A stretch of 64,000 nt of DNA. Source: Notospermus geniculatus (taxonomy: Eukaryota > Nemertea > Pilidiophora > Heteronemertea > Lineidae). The position numbers and the translations under genes are program-made. Every line of letters begins with the position of its first letter. Position 1 is the stretch's first letter. The DNA lies in the NCBI GenBank assembly GCA_002633025.1, contig NMRB01000024.1:946231-1010230 (forward strand), written 5' to 3'. Below the pieces are notes generated by a model. It ran no database searches. It saw nothing but the letters and a program-made list of their open reading frames with translations, and was not told the DNA's origin. Of the stretch, positions 27,730-39,869 are shown piece by piece.

Positions 27730-30700
27730 TCAAACCTCTGGTGGTTTGGACGTTGTTGGCGTCGGTGACTTCATGATATGGAGCGCTGTGAGTCGCCGGG
27801 GGTTAGTGCCGGCCGCCTGGATTGGTATGTGCCTCTGCTGCATCCAAAACAGATACAATTCGATTCGTCCGCCTAGAATCTCGGTCCAGACGAACTGGAA
27901 GGCTTGATGCACGGCGACGTTTACCAGTTGCACGGCGGGGTAGGACATGAGAAGGAGGCACAGATAATCCTGAAAAAAAGGAATATATTTCAGCTTCATT
28001 TCTTTAGAGGACGAGTGGCTCGGGTCTCTGGCTATAGGCCTAGTGGTCATGAGGTCCCAGGTTCGAATCACAAGAACCTGTGCAGTCATTACTGAGAGTC
28101 ATCAGGGTTAGGCCTGACCTCTTCTTTAGTTTGTGTCACCGTCAGGAAAGTCACGTAACAACTGTGGAATTCTGAAATTTGGACCTACACATTGAAATTG
28201 AAATTCACCGCAGATTTCAATGTTCCTAGCAGTGTGCCTCCTCTTTTCCGAAATTGTGGATCCGCCCCTGTCTAAATAGGAATGAATTCAGCTTGTACGG
28301 TACTTTCACGGGGACTATTGGCTTACCTTCATATGTGGCATGTGCCGAATGTCCTCCTTGGCAAACTTGGCCAGTTTCTTCAGATTCTCATCCAGCGCAT
28401 CCTTTGGTGGTAACCTACTGCAGGCTTTCACTAGCGTCTTGTACCTGAATATAGAAGACAGTCCACCGGCGGCATAAGTTGTCTGTTGAGTTTACTCTGT
28501 CTTAGATCACTAAAATCTGGTAGCACACAACTTCAGGGCCCATAGGCCTATTCATCAAACCTTGTTAGGCCTAGTTTAAATACTCTAGATTCGTTCTTAT
28601 AAGGTTTACTTCACTGAACACGATATGAAATCGTGTCGCCGTGCTGCGCCATTTTATGCATATCTACATCATGACGCTAGTCTGGTTCCCTGACCTGCCG
28701 TATCGTGGCGCTGACTACAATTTAATTAGTGATTTGCTGGTTTTGAACAGCGGCAGTTCATACGGTCCAATGCAGCGTCTTCTTTCAAAGCATACACACC
28801 ATGAGGATAATTCTGACTCGTCTTCTTTGTCGACGACTGGGACCATGGTCGGCCGGGCCAGGCAGGCCATGTTAGCCATCTGTTGCTCGAAGGTGGGGCT
28901 TATCTCTCCTAACGCCGTGAATTTACGATGGAAGTCTCGCATTTTCTCCCTATTGAAAAATGAGGATTGACGAGAGTGGCAATGCCGATATAATATGCGC
29001 CAGCGCAAACTAGGTCATTTTGGTTCCCGAAGCCACCGCTAGGGCTAGACGGCTTCGGTTCTGGCTGCCATTTTATTGGGGACGTCATTGTAGGAGTCCA
29101 TTTTCCCGCAAATTTTCATTCTCCCCCGGTCTAAAAAACGGCGATGATTTCGAACTTTTGGTACAGATCTGCAACACTAGGCTACAAACATTCTCATCAA
29201 GAAACTTCCTCGGGGTTGCCATTCCGCGCGATCGGCATGTTCGGTTACATTTAGCACCCACGTGGCTACGGGTACTCCATTCTAAAAATAACACGTGATG
29301 TCAACATAATCATCTATAAATAGATCCGCGACGCAAAGATGGCAGTCAGAACCGAAGACTTCTAGCCCTAGCGGTGGCCTCGGGAACCAAAATGAAACTA
29401 GGTCATCTTTGCGCTTGCGCATTATTAATCTTGAGGAGTTTTGCCTTGGCATCGTCGACGAGCGTGTCCGCTTTCGAGTTCGACATAGTGCTACTTTCAC
29501 TTTCGGCAGTTCTTCTGCGAAAGTTTAAAGTTAAAAAGTTAAAGTTTGGGTTTATAGTCTGATATCAACAGCGGTAGAGGTGTCATCCGACCTTTTAACC
29601 CCAGTCTATCCTGAAACCTTAGACATTCGCGTTGGCGTTTCGGGGGCTTTGCGAAAACTACAATAGTGAGTTTAAGAAACCATACGTTAACGCTAACGCT
29701 AACGCTAACGCTAATTACGTCAAAATGACGTCACTCCCCGAAGAAATACAACAGATTCATTCGATGTGACGTCAAAATGATGTCATTAACGTTAGCGTTA
29801 GCGTTAACATGGTTTCTTAACCTCACTAATGACCCATGCGACGGACGTGAAGAGCCAGGGATGATCAATATCATGGGCCAGGCTGAAATCGACCCCGGGC
29901 CTGCCGCTTACTAAGCAGACGTGATAACCACTATAGGCCGTGAGAAGAGAGCAATGGCCTGAAGGGATCTACATGTAAGTATCTGACAACTGTAAAATTT
30001 GTTTCCATGATCTTACTCACGGTGTTGAGATGACGTTGAAGCATGCGCGTTCCTGAGCGTGAACTGTCTGCCAAAGTGGCGCTCGTCTGCCTGCCGTGGT
30101 GTTGTCAAGGTCAAGAGATTTCTTGGCGGACTCGTGGGCGCTTGTAAGAGTAAAAGTGTAGATTAGCATGCAATATTTCTGTCCAATTACACCCTTTGTA
30201 CATTAAATCAAAATTTTTAAACCAAAATTTGAATGCAACGTAATACGTGCTGTACACATACTTGATAAATATCTTCTTTCTTAGACCTTCATGTGCGGGT
30301 TCCCAGGAAGATTTCTTTCTTTCTCGTTCTTCAACACCACAAACGAGATCTTCCCAAGTCTCGATTTTCGGCGCTTGCTCGAGAGCGAGGGGGTTCCAAG
30401 CAGACAACCGGCGGCCCCTGGTGCCAACTTTTGACAAATTGTGACGTCTTGTGCTGGAAAGAGGAGGTACACTACATATCTGACCGACCTAAAAACGCAT
30501 GGTTGAAATGAATCGGTAGATGAGCGCGAAATAGGCATTATGGAGTTGGAGGAAACCGGAGTGCCCGACGAAAACCTGCGCTGTCAGAGAATCATCCTCT
30601 CTACGGCCGAGTTCGACTGGAACTCTCTGACCGAGTAAGAGTAGATTTTCATGGCATCAAATTTGAAGTACGCATGTTGAGTAGGAATTCCGCCCGAACT

Positions 30701-33700
30701 GCAAATCGAGTTCCTCGAGTTGTTGAAAGATGTCAGTAACAAATGATGATGACAACCACCCAATTTTTTGTACTAAAGAGGATAAACATACTATTCTAAA
30801 TGAGGTTTGTTGGCCGAAATGACAGATTTTCTTACATAGCTTTTCTGCTGGTCGCCATGTTGTCACGTGAGTGTCGAGTTCGGCACTCATTCCATCGAGG
30901 GTTCAACCCGAGCAATGAATTAGGTCAAATATGACGTCAAAAGAGTAGCTACCTGAGGAATTTATGGAGTTCGGGTGCGACTCGACAGGACCGAGTTGGA
31001 CCTCGGGTTCCAGTCGAATCGACCGGAAATCACCTTCTCTATCACATGAATGGGTCCGAGCGGAGACCGAATACGAAACATCAGCGGTGAAAGGTGCTAG
31101 ACATTGAGAGAAATTGGAGAAATTTGATGCAAAGATTTACCTGCTGGAACTGAGTCCCGTCTTCATGGGTGTGACTGTGTCTATCGAAGAGTGGGGGATG
31201 TGTGAACGCAGGCTAAAATGGAAAAAAAAATCAGGGCCGACCGCACAGAACGTCCGATAGTGCTTTCGGTGGCTATCTATCGGCGGTTTACTTAGGCCAG
31301 CTTTCCATTGGAGCGTTTCCGCGCGCGGAAACGCTCGAAAGCATTGTTATTTTCCGCGTCGTTGATCACGGCACGGAAAATAACAATAGGGAGTTTTCGC
31401 AAAGCCCCCGAAACGCCAACGCGAACGCCAAACCCATTGTTCCGGGGCTTTGCGAAAACTCCCTGTTGCTTTCGAGCGTTTTCGCGCGCGGAAACGCGCC
31501 AATGGAAAGCAGGCCTTAATGGGAAAATGCGGTAGTACTATCGGAATTCCTGTGCAGTCGGCCCTGATCGCTTGCGTTATCGCCTGGTGTGCTGCTGGCT
31601 TCAACAAACGGAGGCCTGTGCTGCTCTCCGATTGTAAAGGAGACTATCGCTAAGAAGAATCAGTGGGGGCACGGCTGACTTGAAGTATAGCTGTCCTCTA
31701 AACTATGTACATTATACAGCTTTTAGTTCAGTTGCACGTGCTGCTGCTGATCGTAGGCCTACTCACCGACCCAAATGAGACCTGGTCGAATCCTTCGCGG
31801 TCGAAATGGGCTCGAGGCAGAGAGTCTTCAAGACTTTGTGTTTGAGAGGAACCTGCATGGAATAAGGTTAAGCATGATGAAGAAATACACTGGCCAACAA
31901 ATTATAGCAACCTTTGAAGAACATGTTACAGGGGAAGACCTTCCCCCTCTTCTCTACACAACATAATGACCAACAAGCTGTTTGTGAGTGTTAGAAAATG
32001 TTGTCGGTGTCCGCAGACCATTTGGGTACGGCCTGAAGAGCTCCAACCGACGATCATAGAATCGATACGAACCCTGGTTTTTAAGTCTTTAGGTCTCATG
32101 TTATGCATCGAACACAGAATATCGTAGATATTGACGAGTTTCTCAATAATGGCCTGAGTATTCCTGCTTCTGACCTCGGGGTCGTGATGTGACTCAACTG
32201 ACGCCAGGAGGCTGGCCTGAGCTCGGGCTTGAGTGTCAAGTTTCGACAGTTGTTTCATGACAAGTCGTGGGCTTTGACGGGATTTCAGTTCTTCTTCTCT
32301 CGCCTTCGCCTCCTGAAAAAACAGAGAATACAGGACCACTGGTGTGGAATGAGGAATGTCCTCGTGGAAGAGTGTCCCGGGCCGACTGTATCTTTACGTG
32401 ACTGCTTAGGGGCACGGCTATCTACGACGGGTAATGAGATCCAAGAAGCGTGCGAATGACAAGTTTTCCAAAATGGCCGACTGGCAGCCATATTACACGG
32501 AGAGAGATATTGATGGACGCTTTCTCAGCGGCGACAGAAAGGAAGGCGGAGAATTGCTACGACCATGTACGACACGTGCGCGACTATAACTCCGACTACG
32601 GTACTCTGTGGCGGAGGTGCCTTGAAGTTGAGGTCCCCTGCACGGAGCTCGACCTACGTCTGTCCTCCTGAGGTATTCTTCATAGTCCTTTTTACCTCTG
32701 ACCGCGATTATCCTCCTACGGGTCTCATCGATGTAGGCTTTGATAGGATTCAGACCACCGTTATTGACGTGAGCAAGATGGCGTAGAGTTGAAGTCCGTA
32801 TTTCTTGGCCACTTCTGGTCAGCACTAATTTAGACTGGAATAGAGCATATCAACATGAGGACCTGGCCACGCTGGCCACTTCAGCAAACTCAAGGAGAGA
32901 GGAACGGTTTGCGTCCACATGAGCGAGTCACGCCGCGTGTTTTACGATAATCACAGGGAAATGGACATTTCAGCACATAATTCACGTTAACTCCGTGCCA
33001 AAACGTCCACTACCCTGTGAAAATCGCAAAATTACTCACGTGGACGCAGGCTATTGAATAGCATCCAGGTAGAATCGCTGGGACAGGTCAGGTCCTCTTT
33101 CATGCACCACCGGGGAGTGAAAACGTTTCAGCCGCGCTTCACCGGTAACTCGTGCTGCCATCTATGTGAACAATTTTCACCTAAACGTCTGTGAAGACAC
33201 TGATTTTCTCAGGTTGCCTTACCTCGTCCTCCTCCTCAACTTTCTTCGGCTTTGGCTTCCTGATTCGCTTTGTGTGGTAAACCACAGTTGACGGCTGCAG
33301 AAATGAGACAATGGTAAGTTTTAAGGCATTTGTGTGGATAAATTTTAGGGGAACACAGATTTAGATGTTTCTGTGCACTCCCAGTGCTGTTGGGAGTGAT
33401 TAGGGATTTTTTAAAATTCGTTCCTTTAGTTATCAATGAGAATAGGCCGTCTCATGGGGCAGTAAGCCATGGTGCCCTGTACCTTGTTTCTTTGCAAGGG
33501 CAAGTAAAAGACCCCAGCCAAGTGAGTAACATATAAGTGGCTGGAGATGGCCTCTTCCATACTCACCAGGCCAATGATACTTTAACATGTCTAGTATTAC
33601 AATACAATACAATACAATACTGTCTCACCTCCCAGTCTGGTAATAACTGACTTAGTGTCAGAACCTTGGCGTTGAGGACAATGTCACCGAGACATTTGTA

Positions 33701-34615
33701 AGGTTCTGTGACGACCGAAAAGTAACCACACTCCTGGTTAGTTTTCTTTCTCATCTGAGTCTGGCTGAAGTAGTTCGCCTTTGACTCGTCCTCGTCTTCA
33801 GTACGGAGGATGTTCTCCGTCCGGGTCAACACTTTCGCTGGTTCGTAGTGAAATCCTGCGGAGAAATATGCGATCTCCAATGGGTAACTTGACTACCGGC
33901 GTCAATCTGAACGTCAGAGAACGATTTGCACGCGCATCGTAATGTACGATGGCCGCCCGAATGTAGCCGAGTACCTCCGAAGATGACGTCGGTTGTACCG
34001 GCGTAGACGGAGCCACCTAGCGGCAGCAATACCAGCTACAAAAATCCTTTACAAAATGTACGCAGTAAATCGGGTCATTCGCCGAAACGTACTTAGTCCC
34101 TTGGGTTGGAGAGTGGCGCGGTGGCTCCGGCTGTGGACAAAAAGTGGCAATACCGGGCTCTTTTAAATTGCACTACGTAAAGATAAACGCAGACAAGATA
34201 TCGATGATAAGGAGTGTAATCGATGATATGCTCGGCCAGTAGATTGTGGAGGACGTCAACAGTAGCAAAGTTGGATTAAGTTGACTCTCTATGGGTAATT
34301 AAGCTATAGAAAACTATGGGCAGTCGTTCGTCGCATTGGTCTCAGCGTACAATGGATGGAAGTCACGGAAACTAACAATGATGACTCTGATCCAATAAGC
34401 GCCAAATCGCACGAGAAAACGCTCTCTTGGAGTGGCGCCTCAGCGGTACCTAGTGCTGCCATCTAGGTGAAGAACTATCACCTAAACGTCTGGGAAGACA
34501 TATTTTTTCTACTCAATCACGTGTCTTACCTGGCTCAAAATTTAAGTTATTCCTAGCATACGCTATTACAGATTGTGGTGACTCAATGCTTTGTTTCGCA
34601 GTGGTAACAACTGGT
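27730..34615 (-). CDS. Unrecognised gene, at least 12 exons, 5' end not found
   Basis: I do not recognise the family. Exons in transcript order are 34615-34530, 33855-33629, 33294-33223, 32834-32658, 32312 to about 32019, 31852-31767, 31212-31141, 30453-30287, 30090-30021, 28949-28800, 28444-28327 and 27969-27730 (stop). Each has an AG acceptor and GT donor, and intron phases agree at every join. Only the donor of the fifth exon is uncertain (32019 or 32073). Together they give about 480 residues, soluble, with charged helical parts (EAKAREEELKSRQSPRLVMK, KIETWEDLVCGVEERERKK). A conserved-looking C-terminal block contains MRDFHRKFTALGEISPTFE, then YPAVQLVNVAVHQAFQFVW and ELYLFWMQQRHIP. There is no signal peptide and no membrane span. 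The start codon and earlier exons would lie beyond 34.6 kb, possibly in or past the gap at 36.5 kb. The content suggests a cytoplasmic scaffold, but function is unknown. Confidence 0.8.
28020..28080 (+). repeat. Possible tRNA-derived SINE head in an intron
   Basis: GGCTATAGGCCTAGTGGTCA resembles a tRNA D-arm/A box and CCCAGGTTCGAATCAC a T-arm/B box at normal spacing. No full cloverleaf is present. Confidence 0.4.
29622..29668. mobile_element. Half copy of MITE family B
   Basis: CGTTGGCGTTTCGGGGGCTT through TTGCGAAAACT matches one arm only. Confidence 0.7.
29664..29828. mobile_element. TA-flanked MITE, GCTAACGCTAACG arms
   Basis: TAGTGAGTTTAAGAAACCAT is mirrored by ATGGTTTCTTAACCTCACTA. Inside, hexamer repeats CGCTAA / TTAGCG face each other, then TGACGTCA motifs. 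Its ends resemble family J at 52060. Confidence 0.85.
29876..29939 (-). repeat. tRNA-like relic, possible SINE or tRNA pseudogene
   Basis: The minus strand reads GGCCTATAGTGGTTATCACG, then TCTGCTTAGTAAGCGG and GGGGTCGATTTCAG, closing with CTGGCC. The D-loop core (AGTGGTTATCACGTCTGC) resembles tRNA-Val. The length of 64 nt and a poor T-arm suggest a relic rather than a working tRNA. Confidence 0.5.
31295..31520. mobile_element. Palindromic MITE (family T) holding a family B insertion
   Basis: GGCCAGCTTTCCATTGGAGC pairs with GCCAATGGAAAGCAGGCC. The centre carries TTTCCGCGCGCGGAAACG at both arms. A family B element (31386-31470, GGGAGTTTTCGCAAAGC) interrupts the right half. It lies in an intron of the minus-strand gene. 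Confidence 0.8.
33597..33621. repeat. AATAC microsatellite
   Basis: Five copies of the pentamer AATAC, next to the donor of the second recovered exon of the minus-strand gene. Confidence 0.85.
34105..34170. mobile_element. Fragment of the TTAA-flanked MITE family
   Basis: GGTGGCTCCGGCTGTGGACA and AAGTGGCAATACCGGGCTCT match the right end of the elements at 17365 and 44610. Confidence 0.6.
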
Positions 34616-34734
34616 CTGCAAGACAAATAAATTAGTAATGTTATTGTTAACAAAAAAATCAGTGGGTGTTTCAATTCGGTCACAGCTTAGGTTAAAAGGT
34701 CCGAACTGAATACTTTGGGTGATATGAATGAAAA

Positions 34735-34825
34735 CGAGTAAATGCTTTTACTTGAATTTTCAATATAAATGCACTAGACAATGCTGTACAAATCTAAACT
34801 AAAAGCATTTGCTAGTCTTTACATG
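34735..34825. mobile_element. Small MITE, second copy
   Basis: GAGTAAATGCTTTTACTTGA and AAAAGCATTTGCTAGTCTTT match the ends at 24590-24700. Confidence 0.7.
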
Positions 34826-35510
34826 TACGATGTATCCATATGACCCAATCTCTTCCAAAGGGACGGTGGAAGATACATGGCTACAGTGTCAGTTGCAGAT
34901 ATTAGACCTTATTAGGCCTTCATTAAAGCGGATTGTTCACGTCTGTCCAAAGCGAACCAAAAATAATAAAACAACCCGTTTTATTCGTAACAACAACTGG
35001 TAAGTGCATTGCGGCGGCCGCTCCGGAAACTGTTCTGCTATGTGGAATCTGACTCGGCGCGAATAGTCCGCTTTAAGGCCAGCAGCACACACCAAGCGAG
35101 GTGGGGCGATATCGCAGGTGATACGGTTGCCACTGAGCAAAGTCGGCTAAATGCCCTCACCTCGCCGGGTGCGCTGCCCGTTTTAGGGCCTAGCCTAGGA
35201 GGGCGTAGGAAGGGTTAGGCCTATTCTGCTAACAATCAGTGGACCTGAAACCAGTGTGAAAGGAAGGAAGGGCGGTCCTNGGGGGGGGGGGGGGCATTTC
35301 GTGCAGCAGATTTGAAGTGATCCCTGCAACTGCGTTCACACCTCAAACGTTCTCAGAAAAAGTGCACCTATTCACAACTTATCCCTCTCTTTATCGGTGT
35401 AGAGAATAGATTAGGGAGTAAGAAATAAAAGTGGAAAATAAGAAGTGGGAAATTTTGCACTTTTGTGCAAATTTTTCAATTTCTCAATGGGGTGAATTGT
35501 TTTCTCATTA
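34826..35510. other. Intergenic, no gene supported
   Basis: Contains GCGAGGTGGGGCGATATCGC with a weak inverted partner CCTCACCTCGCCGGGTGCGC (35095-35175), and a poly-G run with a single N at 35280. Confidence 0.4.
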
Positions 35511-35512
35511 CG

Positions 35513-35638
35513 GAGTTTTCGCAAAGCCCCCGAAACTTCAACGCGAACGCCAAACCCATTGTTCGACACGAAGAGAGCACCGAACAAAAGGATAGACGTT
35601 CGCATTGGCGTTTCGGGGGCTTTGCGAAAACTCCCTAT
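35513..35638. mobile_element. MITE family B, copy
   Basis: GGAGTTTTCGCAAAGCCCCC to GGGGGCTTTGCGAAAACTCC, TA-flanked, about 125 bp. It sits in a larger inverted repeat (GGGAATTTTGC / CAAAATTCCCAC around 35450-35765). Confidence 0.88.
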
Positions 35639-35984
35639 TTTCAGAAATATCGCCCGAAAAATCAGACAAAATGTCATGTCATTTTGAGAAAGTTTCTCGA
35701 AATGGAAAAAAATTCTATCCCAATTTGAGAAATTGAAAAATTCGCACAAAACTGACAAAATTCCCACTTCTTATTTTCCACTTTTATTTCTTACACCCCC
35801 TAGATGACTATTTAATCATTTATTGATGATACAATAGTTGTAATATATAACTTTTAGCAAAAATAAGTGACTTTCCGCAACGGCCCGGCAAGGCCTGTTT
35901 AGTAGCGATGATTCACAATACTATTGTTGAAAGGAATCCTTGCCAAACGTTGTCTCAGACTAACCGGACCGTGTGCGGCAACTA

Positions 35985-36177
35985 AAGGCGCTGCTCCACA
36001 TGACAGTTTTCTGTCAAAAGTTTGCTGTCAGATAGTCAATTATTGCTGTCAGACAGCAATAATTGCTGTCATATACTAGTAGTCACTAGCTGAACAACTT
36101 CCACGGGATAGTCTTTGGACAGTTACTATCTGACAGCAAACTTTCGACAGAAAACTGTCACGTGGAGCAGCGCCTGC
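35985..36177. mobile_element. Palindromic MITE (family U)
   Basis: GGCGCTGCTCCACATGACAG pairs with CTGTCACGTGGAGCAGCGCC. The interior is rich in CTGTCAGA / TCTGACAG repeats. Confidence 0.88.
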
Positions 36178-36465
36178 ACTGTGGGCTAAATATTAAGTCA
36201 AGACATTTTCGACAGAGGGGGCCTACGCAGAAGAAAATCGAATTTTTTGCATGACGTCATCATTTAAATGACCTGAAATCGAAACTGAACTCGATAGAGG
36301 ACTTGATCTTTGATCTGTGAGCAGTCAGATGGTGGATGGTTCTCGGAGGGTTTACATCGTTCGTAAACAAGAGAAATCAAGTTAGTGTTAATTGCTGATA
36401 AAACGGTTCAGTTATTGGAGATCACACCAAGAATTCCTCGTTCCGATAGCCTTCGATTTTGGTAG

Positions 36466-36945
36466 NNNNNNNNNNNNNNNNNNNNNNNNNNNNNNNNNNN
36501 NNNNNNNNNNNNNNNNNNNNNNNNNNNNNNNNNNNNNNNNNNNNNNNNNNNNNNNNNNNNNNNNNNNNNNNNNNNNNNNNNNNNNNNNNNNNNNNNNNNN
36601 NNNNNNNNNNNNNNNNNNNNNNNNNNNNNNNNNNNNNNNNNNNNNNNNNNNNNNNNNNNNNNNNNNNNNNNNNNNNNNNNNNNNNNNNNNNNNNNNNNNN
36701 NNNNNNNNNNNNNNNNNNNNNNNNNNNNNNNNNNNNNNNNNNNNNNNNNNNNNNNNNNNNNNNNNNNNNNNNNNNNNNNNNNNNNNNNNNNNNNNNNNNN
36801 NNNNNNNNNNNNNNNNNNNNNNNNNNNNNNNNNNNNNNNNNNNNNNNNNNNNNNNNNNNNNNNNNNNNNNNNNNNNNNNNNNNNNNNNNNNNNNNNNNNN
36901 NNNNNNNNNNNNNNNNNNNNNNNNNNNNNNNNNNNNNNNNNNNNN
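36466..36945. other. Assembly gap (N)
   Basis: A run of N; content unknown. Confidence 0.99.
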
Positions 36946-37565
36946 CTCCTACATATCATTAATATCGTCCAGTATTGTTTGATGAGTAGCTATAATGCCC
37001 TAAGTGGGCGCTTGCACTCCTTAGATAATATTTTAAAGTAAAAAAAAAAAACAGGCGAGAGCCAATCAGATAAAAGACACTATTTCGAAATATGAGTAGG
37101 CCTAATATCAAGAATATATATTCTGGCGTAATTTTGGCATTTCTCAACATGCCATCTCATTGACGTTACCATAGGTTACCGCAGTGTTGTCAGGAAGCCC
37201 CACATTTATTTTGGGGTGTTTTAGTACTTCTGACGTGTTGAGACCCCATGGTGTCGTCATTTCATGTTTCGTACAACTCAAATTCCACTCATTGATCTGT
37301 GCCTAAAAATATCTCTTCTACATGTATATGTAGGCCTTTATGACAAAAATATACGGCAAAATGCTTCTGTTTAATAGGCTTTTCATGCATGTCATGTATT
37401 GTATGTGCTCGTATGTATTTCTCTGACGCAGTTGACTGACTGTGGAATGTGGTCGCTTTGGATCGGAACAGTCGAACGCATGCAGTACGTTTGTACTGAA
37501 AATTCCTGGACAAGTGCCGAGTCAATGAACATGATTGTGACGAAATTAATCGATGCGATTCATTT
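36946..37565. other. Intergenic, no gene seen
   Basis: No repeat boundary or coding signal that I can support. Confidence 0.4.
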
Positions 37566-37567
37566 AA

Positions 37568-37712
37568 TTTTTGAATGATGAAACAGCAATTTTGAATAAG
37601 GAATAAGGAAAAAGTAACAAACTTCACATTTTGAATAAGGAATAAGGAATAAGGAAAAAGTAACAAACTTCACATTTTGAATAAGGAATAAGGAATAAGA
37701 AAAAAGTAGCTA
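37568..37712. repeat. Tandem repeat, GAATAAGGAATAAGGAAAAAG units
   Basis: Three units of roughly 45 bp made of GAATAAGGAATAAGGAAA and AGTAACAAACTTCACATTTT. Confidence 0.85.
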
Positions 37713-38323
37713 ACTTCCACAACCTATATTTTTGTTGATATTTGAACATGTGACCATGTGCGTCCTATTGAACACATGATCCGAAAATGATAGCCGATAT
37801 AAGTAGATATTTGTGTTGGCACAAGACCAATTAATGCACTCTCTTTTCCAAGTCTGTAAAAGGCGTGACCGGTAATGAAAAAAATGCAACGAGCCAATCC
37901 CACCCCTGAATGAAGTAACTGTGATAAAATATGGATATGCTGAGTCGGTTGTTTGTTGCTTGGCTCAGGATCAAAGAAATGTAGGTCATTGTAAGTATTT
38001 TAAGAATGGGATGGGTTCGACAAAAGACTTTTTCCATTCAACTTGCTCAAACTTGTTGACGATTTACATGTAGGCATGGGATCATGTTCCAAAAAGATGA
38101 GTTTTTGCCGCATAACAGAATGGTAAGATGTAGGCTACTACTGTACAGAGACGTCAGAGATGAATAGGCCTACATAAAAGTATTATTTTGTAGCATAACA
38201 CGCCCACGCGTAGGCCTATTCAAAGCCGGATGTCCTTTCAGACGACCAAGACGATGGCCTCATGTTTACAAACTGCGCACAGTAAGTGTCTTTCGTAATC
38301 GAAGTCGAAAAATCCAAAGGGAG

Positions 38324-38325
<2 letters not shown>
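37713..38325. other. Intergenic, no gene seen
   Basis: AT-rich with several AGGCCTA words; no feature recognised. Confidence 0.4.
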
Positions 38326-38327
<2 letters not shown>

Positions 38328-38354
<27 letters not shown>

Positions 38355-38372
38355 CCTCACCCTCACCCACGC
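38328..38372. repeat. CTCACT microsatellite
   Basis: About five CTCACT hexamers followed by CTCACC variants. Confidence 0.9.
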
Positions 38373-38719
38373 CCAGCCCCGCCCAACAGACTGGCCTCTG
38401 AACATGATTGATACACAACAGTTGCAATGCAGTTGTAAAACTCCCTATCTTATCAAATCCGCATCAAATGTGGTCCATAGCTAAACAATTAAAGCTTGTG
38501 AATGAACAGAATTCCAGCCACCTTGGCCTATAAACACAGTAGGCCTATGAATCAACATAATAGGCCTGTCTGGGAGTCAGCACCCCAGTCTCAATTAGGC
38601 CTACAAAAGGTTTGGGGAATTATTTTCAGCAAGGCTTTATCTTACACCTCAGTTAGACCTAAAAAGTATCATTTTCTTAAGTATTTTTTCTTAAGTATCA
38701 TTGTTATGAGGCAATGGCG

Positions 38720-39866
38720 TGTTTATATGCCTAGGTCACATATCCACCGGGCCCCCTACGATTTTCCCCACCGGCGGCTTGCCGTGGATTTCAGAGACCG
38801 TACGGGTCCATTACGAATTTCATGTCTACGGTGTGTGTGGTCACATATTCTACGGTGCCCGGTGAAAATTGGTGGAGAGTAATCGCAAGACCCGTCAACA
38901 ATCGGCCTAGGTCACATATCCACTCCGGGGCCCGTACGGCGAGTAAAAACAGACATTTTGGCCGATTTTCGCCAATTTCATACGGTGCCCGGCCGGTTCC
39001 CTCACGGTCGCCACGGGCACCGGGACATTTTTCACCAACCAAACGGGCGCCGCATTGATTAGCTTGCTGCTCCCAATTCTCCCGGCGTTTTCATGTGATC
39101 GGTAGCCCGTAGAAAGCCCGTAGAAGGCCCGTAGTGTACCCTGCGGGTCCTGTGCGGGCTCCTGCCAGTGACCGGGCGGGCTTCGCACGATTTTGTCTGC
39201 CAATTCTCGTGAAAAAAGTTTGACGGGTACCGTGCGGTGTACCACCTGTTCATCGGACGGAGCTCGGAAGCTTACCGCACGGCATCCGGCCGACACCTTC
39301 ACGGTTTGTTGACGGGCGTCTTGCGATTACTCTCCACCAAGTTTCGCCGGCCACCGCCCGAACGCCGTAAAATATGTGACCACATGAAAGTCGTAATGGG
39401 CCCGTACGGTCTCTAAAATCCAGGGCAAGCCGTCGGGTGGGGAAAATCGTAAGGGGCCCTGTGGATATGTGACCTAGACATAAAGTTGCCGGCCGGTTGC
39501 CGTGTGGTAAGCTTCCGAGCTCCGTCCAATGAACAGATGCGCCGCAAGGCGCCCGGTTGGGGCCCGGCCGGGGTACTCATGGCGACCGGCCGGGTGCCGG
39601 CAGGAGCCCGCACAGGATCCGTAGGGGACACTGGGACCTTCTACGGGCTTTCTACGGCCTACCGGTCAGATGAAAACGCCGGGAGAATTGGGAGCAGCCA
39701 GCTAATCAATGCGGCGCCCGTTCGGCTGGTGAAAAATGTCCGGTGCCCGTGGCAACCGTGAGGGAACCGGCCGGGCACCGTACGAAATTGGCTGAAATTG
39801 GCCAAAATGTCTGTTTTTACTCGCCGTACGGGCCCCGGAGTGGATATGTGACCTAGGCATAAGGCC
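38720..39866. mobile_element. GC-rich foldback composite, about 1.15 kb
   Basis: TGCCTAGGTCACATATCCAC at the left edge pairs with GTGGATATGTGACCTAGGCA at the right edge. The same terminal sequence recurs internally at 38907 (CCTAGGTCACATATCCACTC) and 39460 (GTGGATATGTGACCTAG). 38720-38895 is mirrored by 39320-39478, and 38905-39300 by 39480-39862. It is thus two similar foldbacks interleaved or a copy inserted in a copy. There is no coding capacity. Confidence 0.82.
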
Positions 39867-39869
39867 TAC

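Noticed and set aside
36392-36982. Frames of 170-196 codons around 36.5 kb
   Set aside because: Nearly all their length is N.
38502-39302. Frames of 78-131 codons in the 38.5-39.8 kb region
   Set aside because: They lie in a GC-rich foldback where stops are rare, and appear on both strands.
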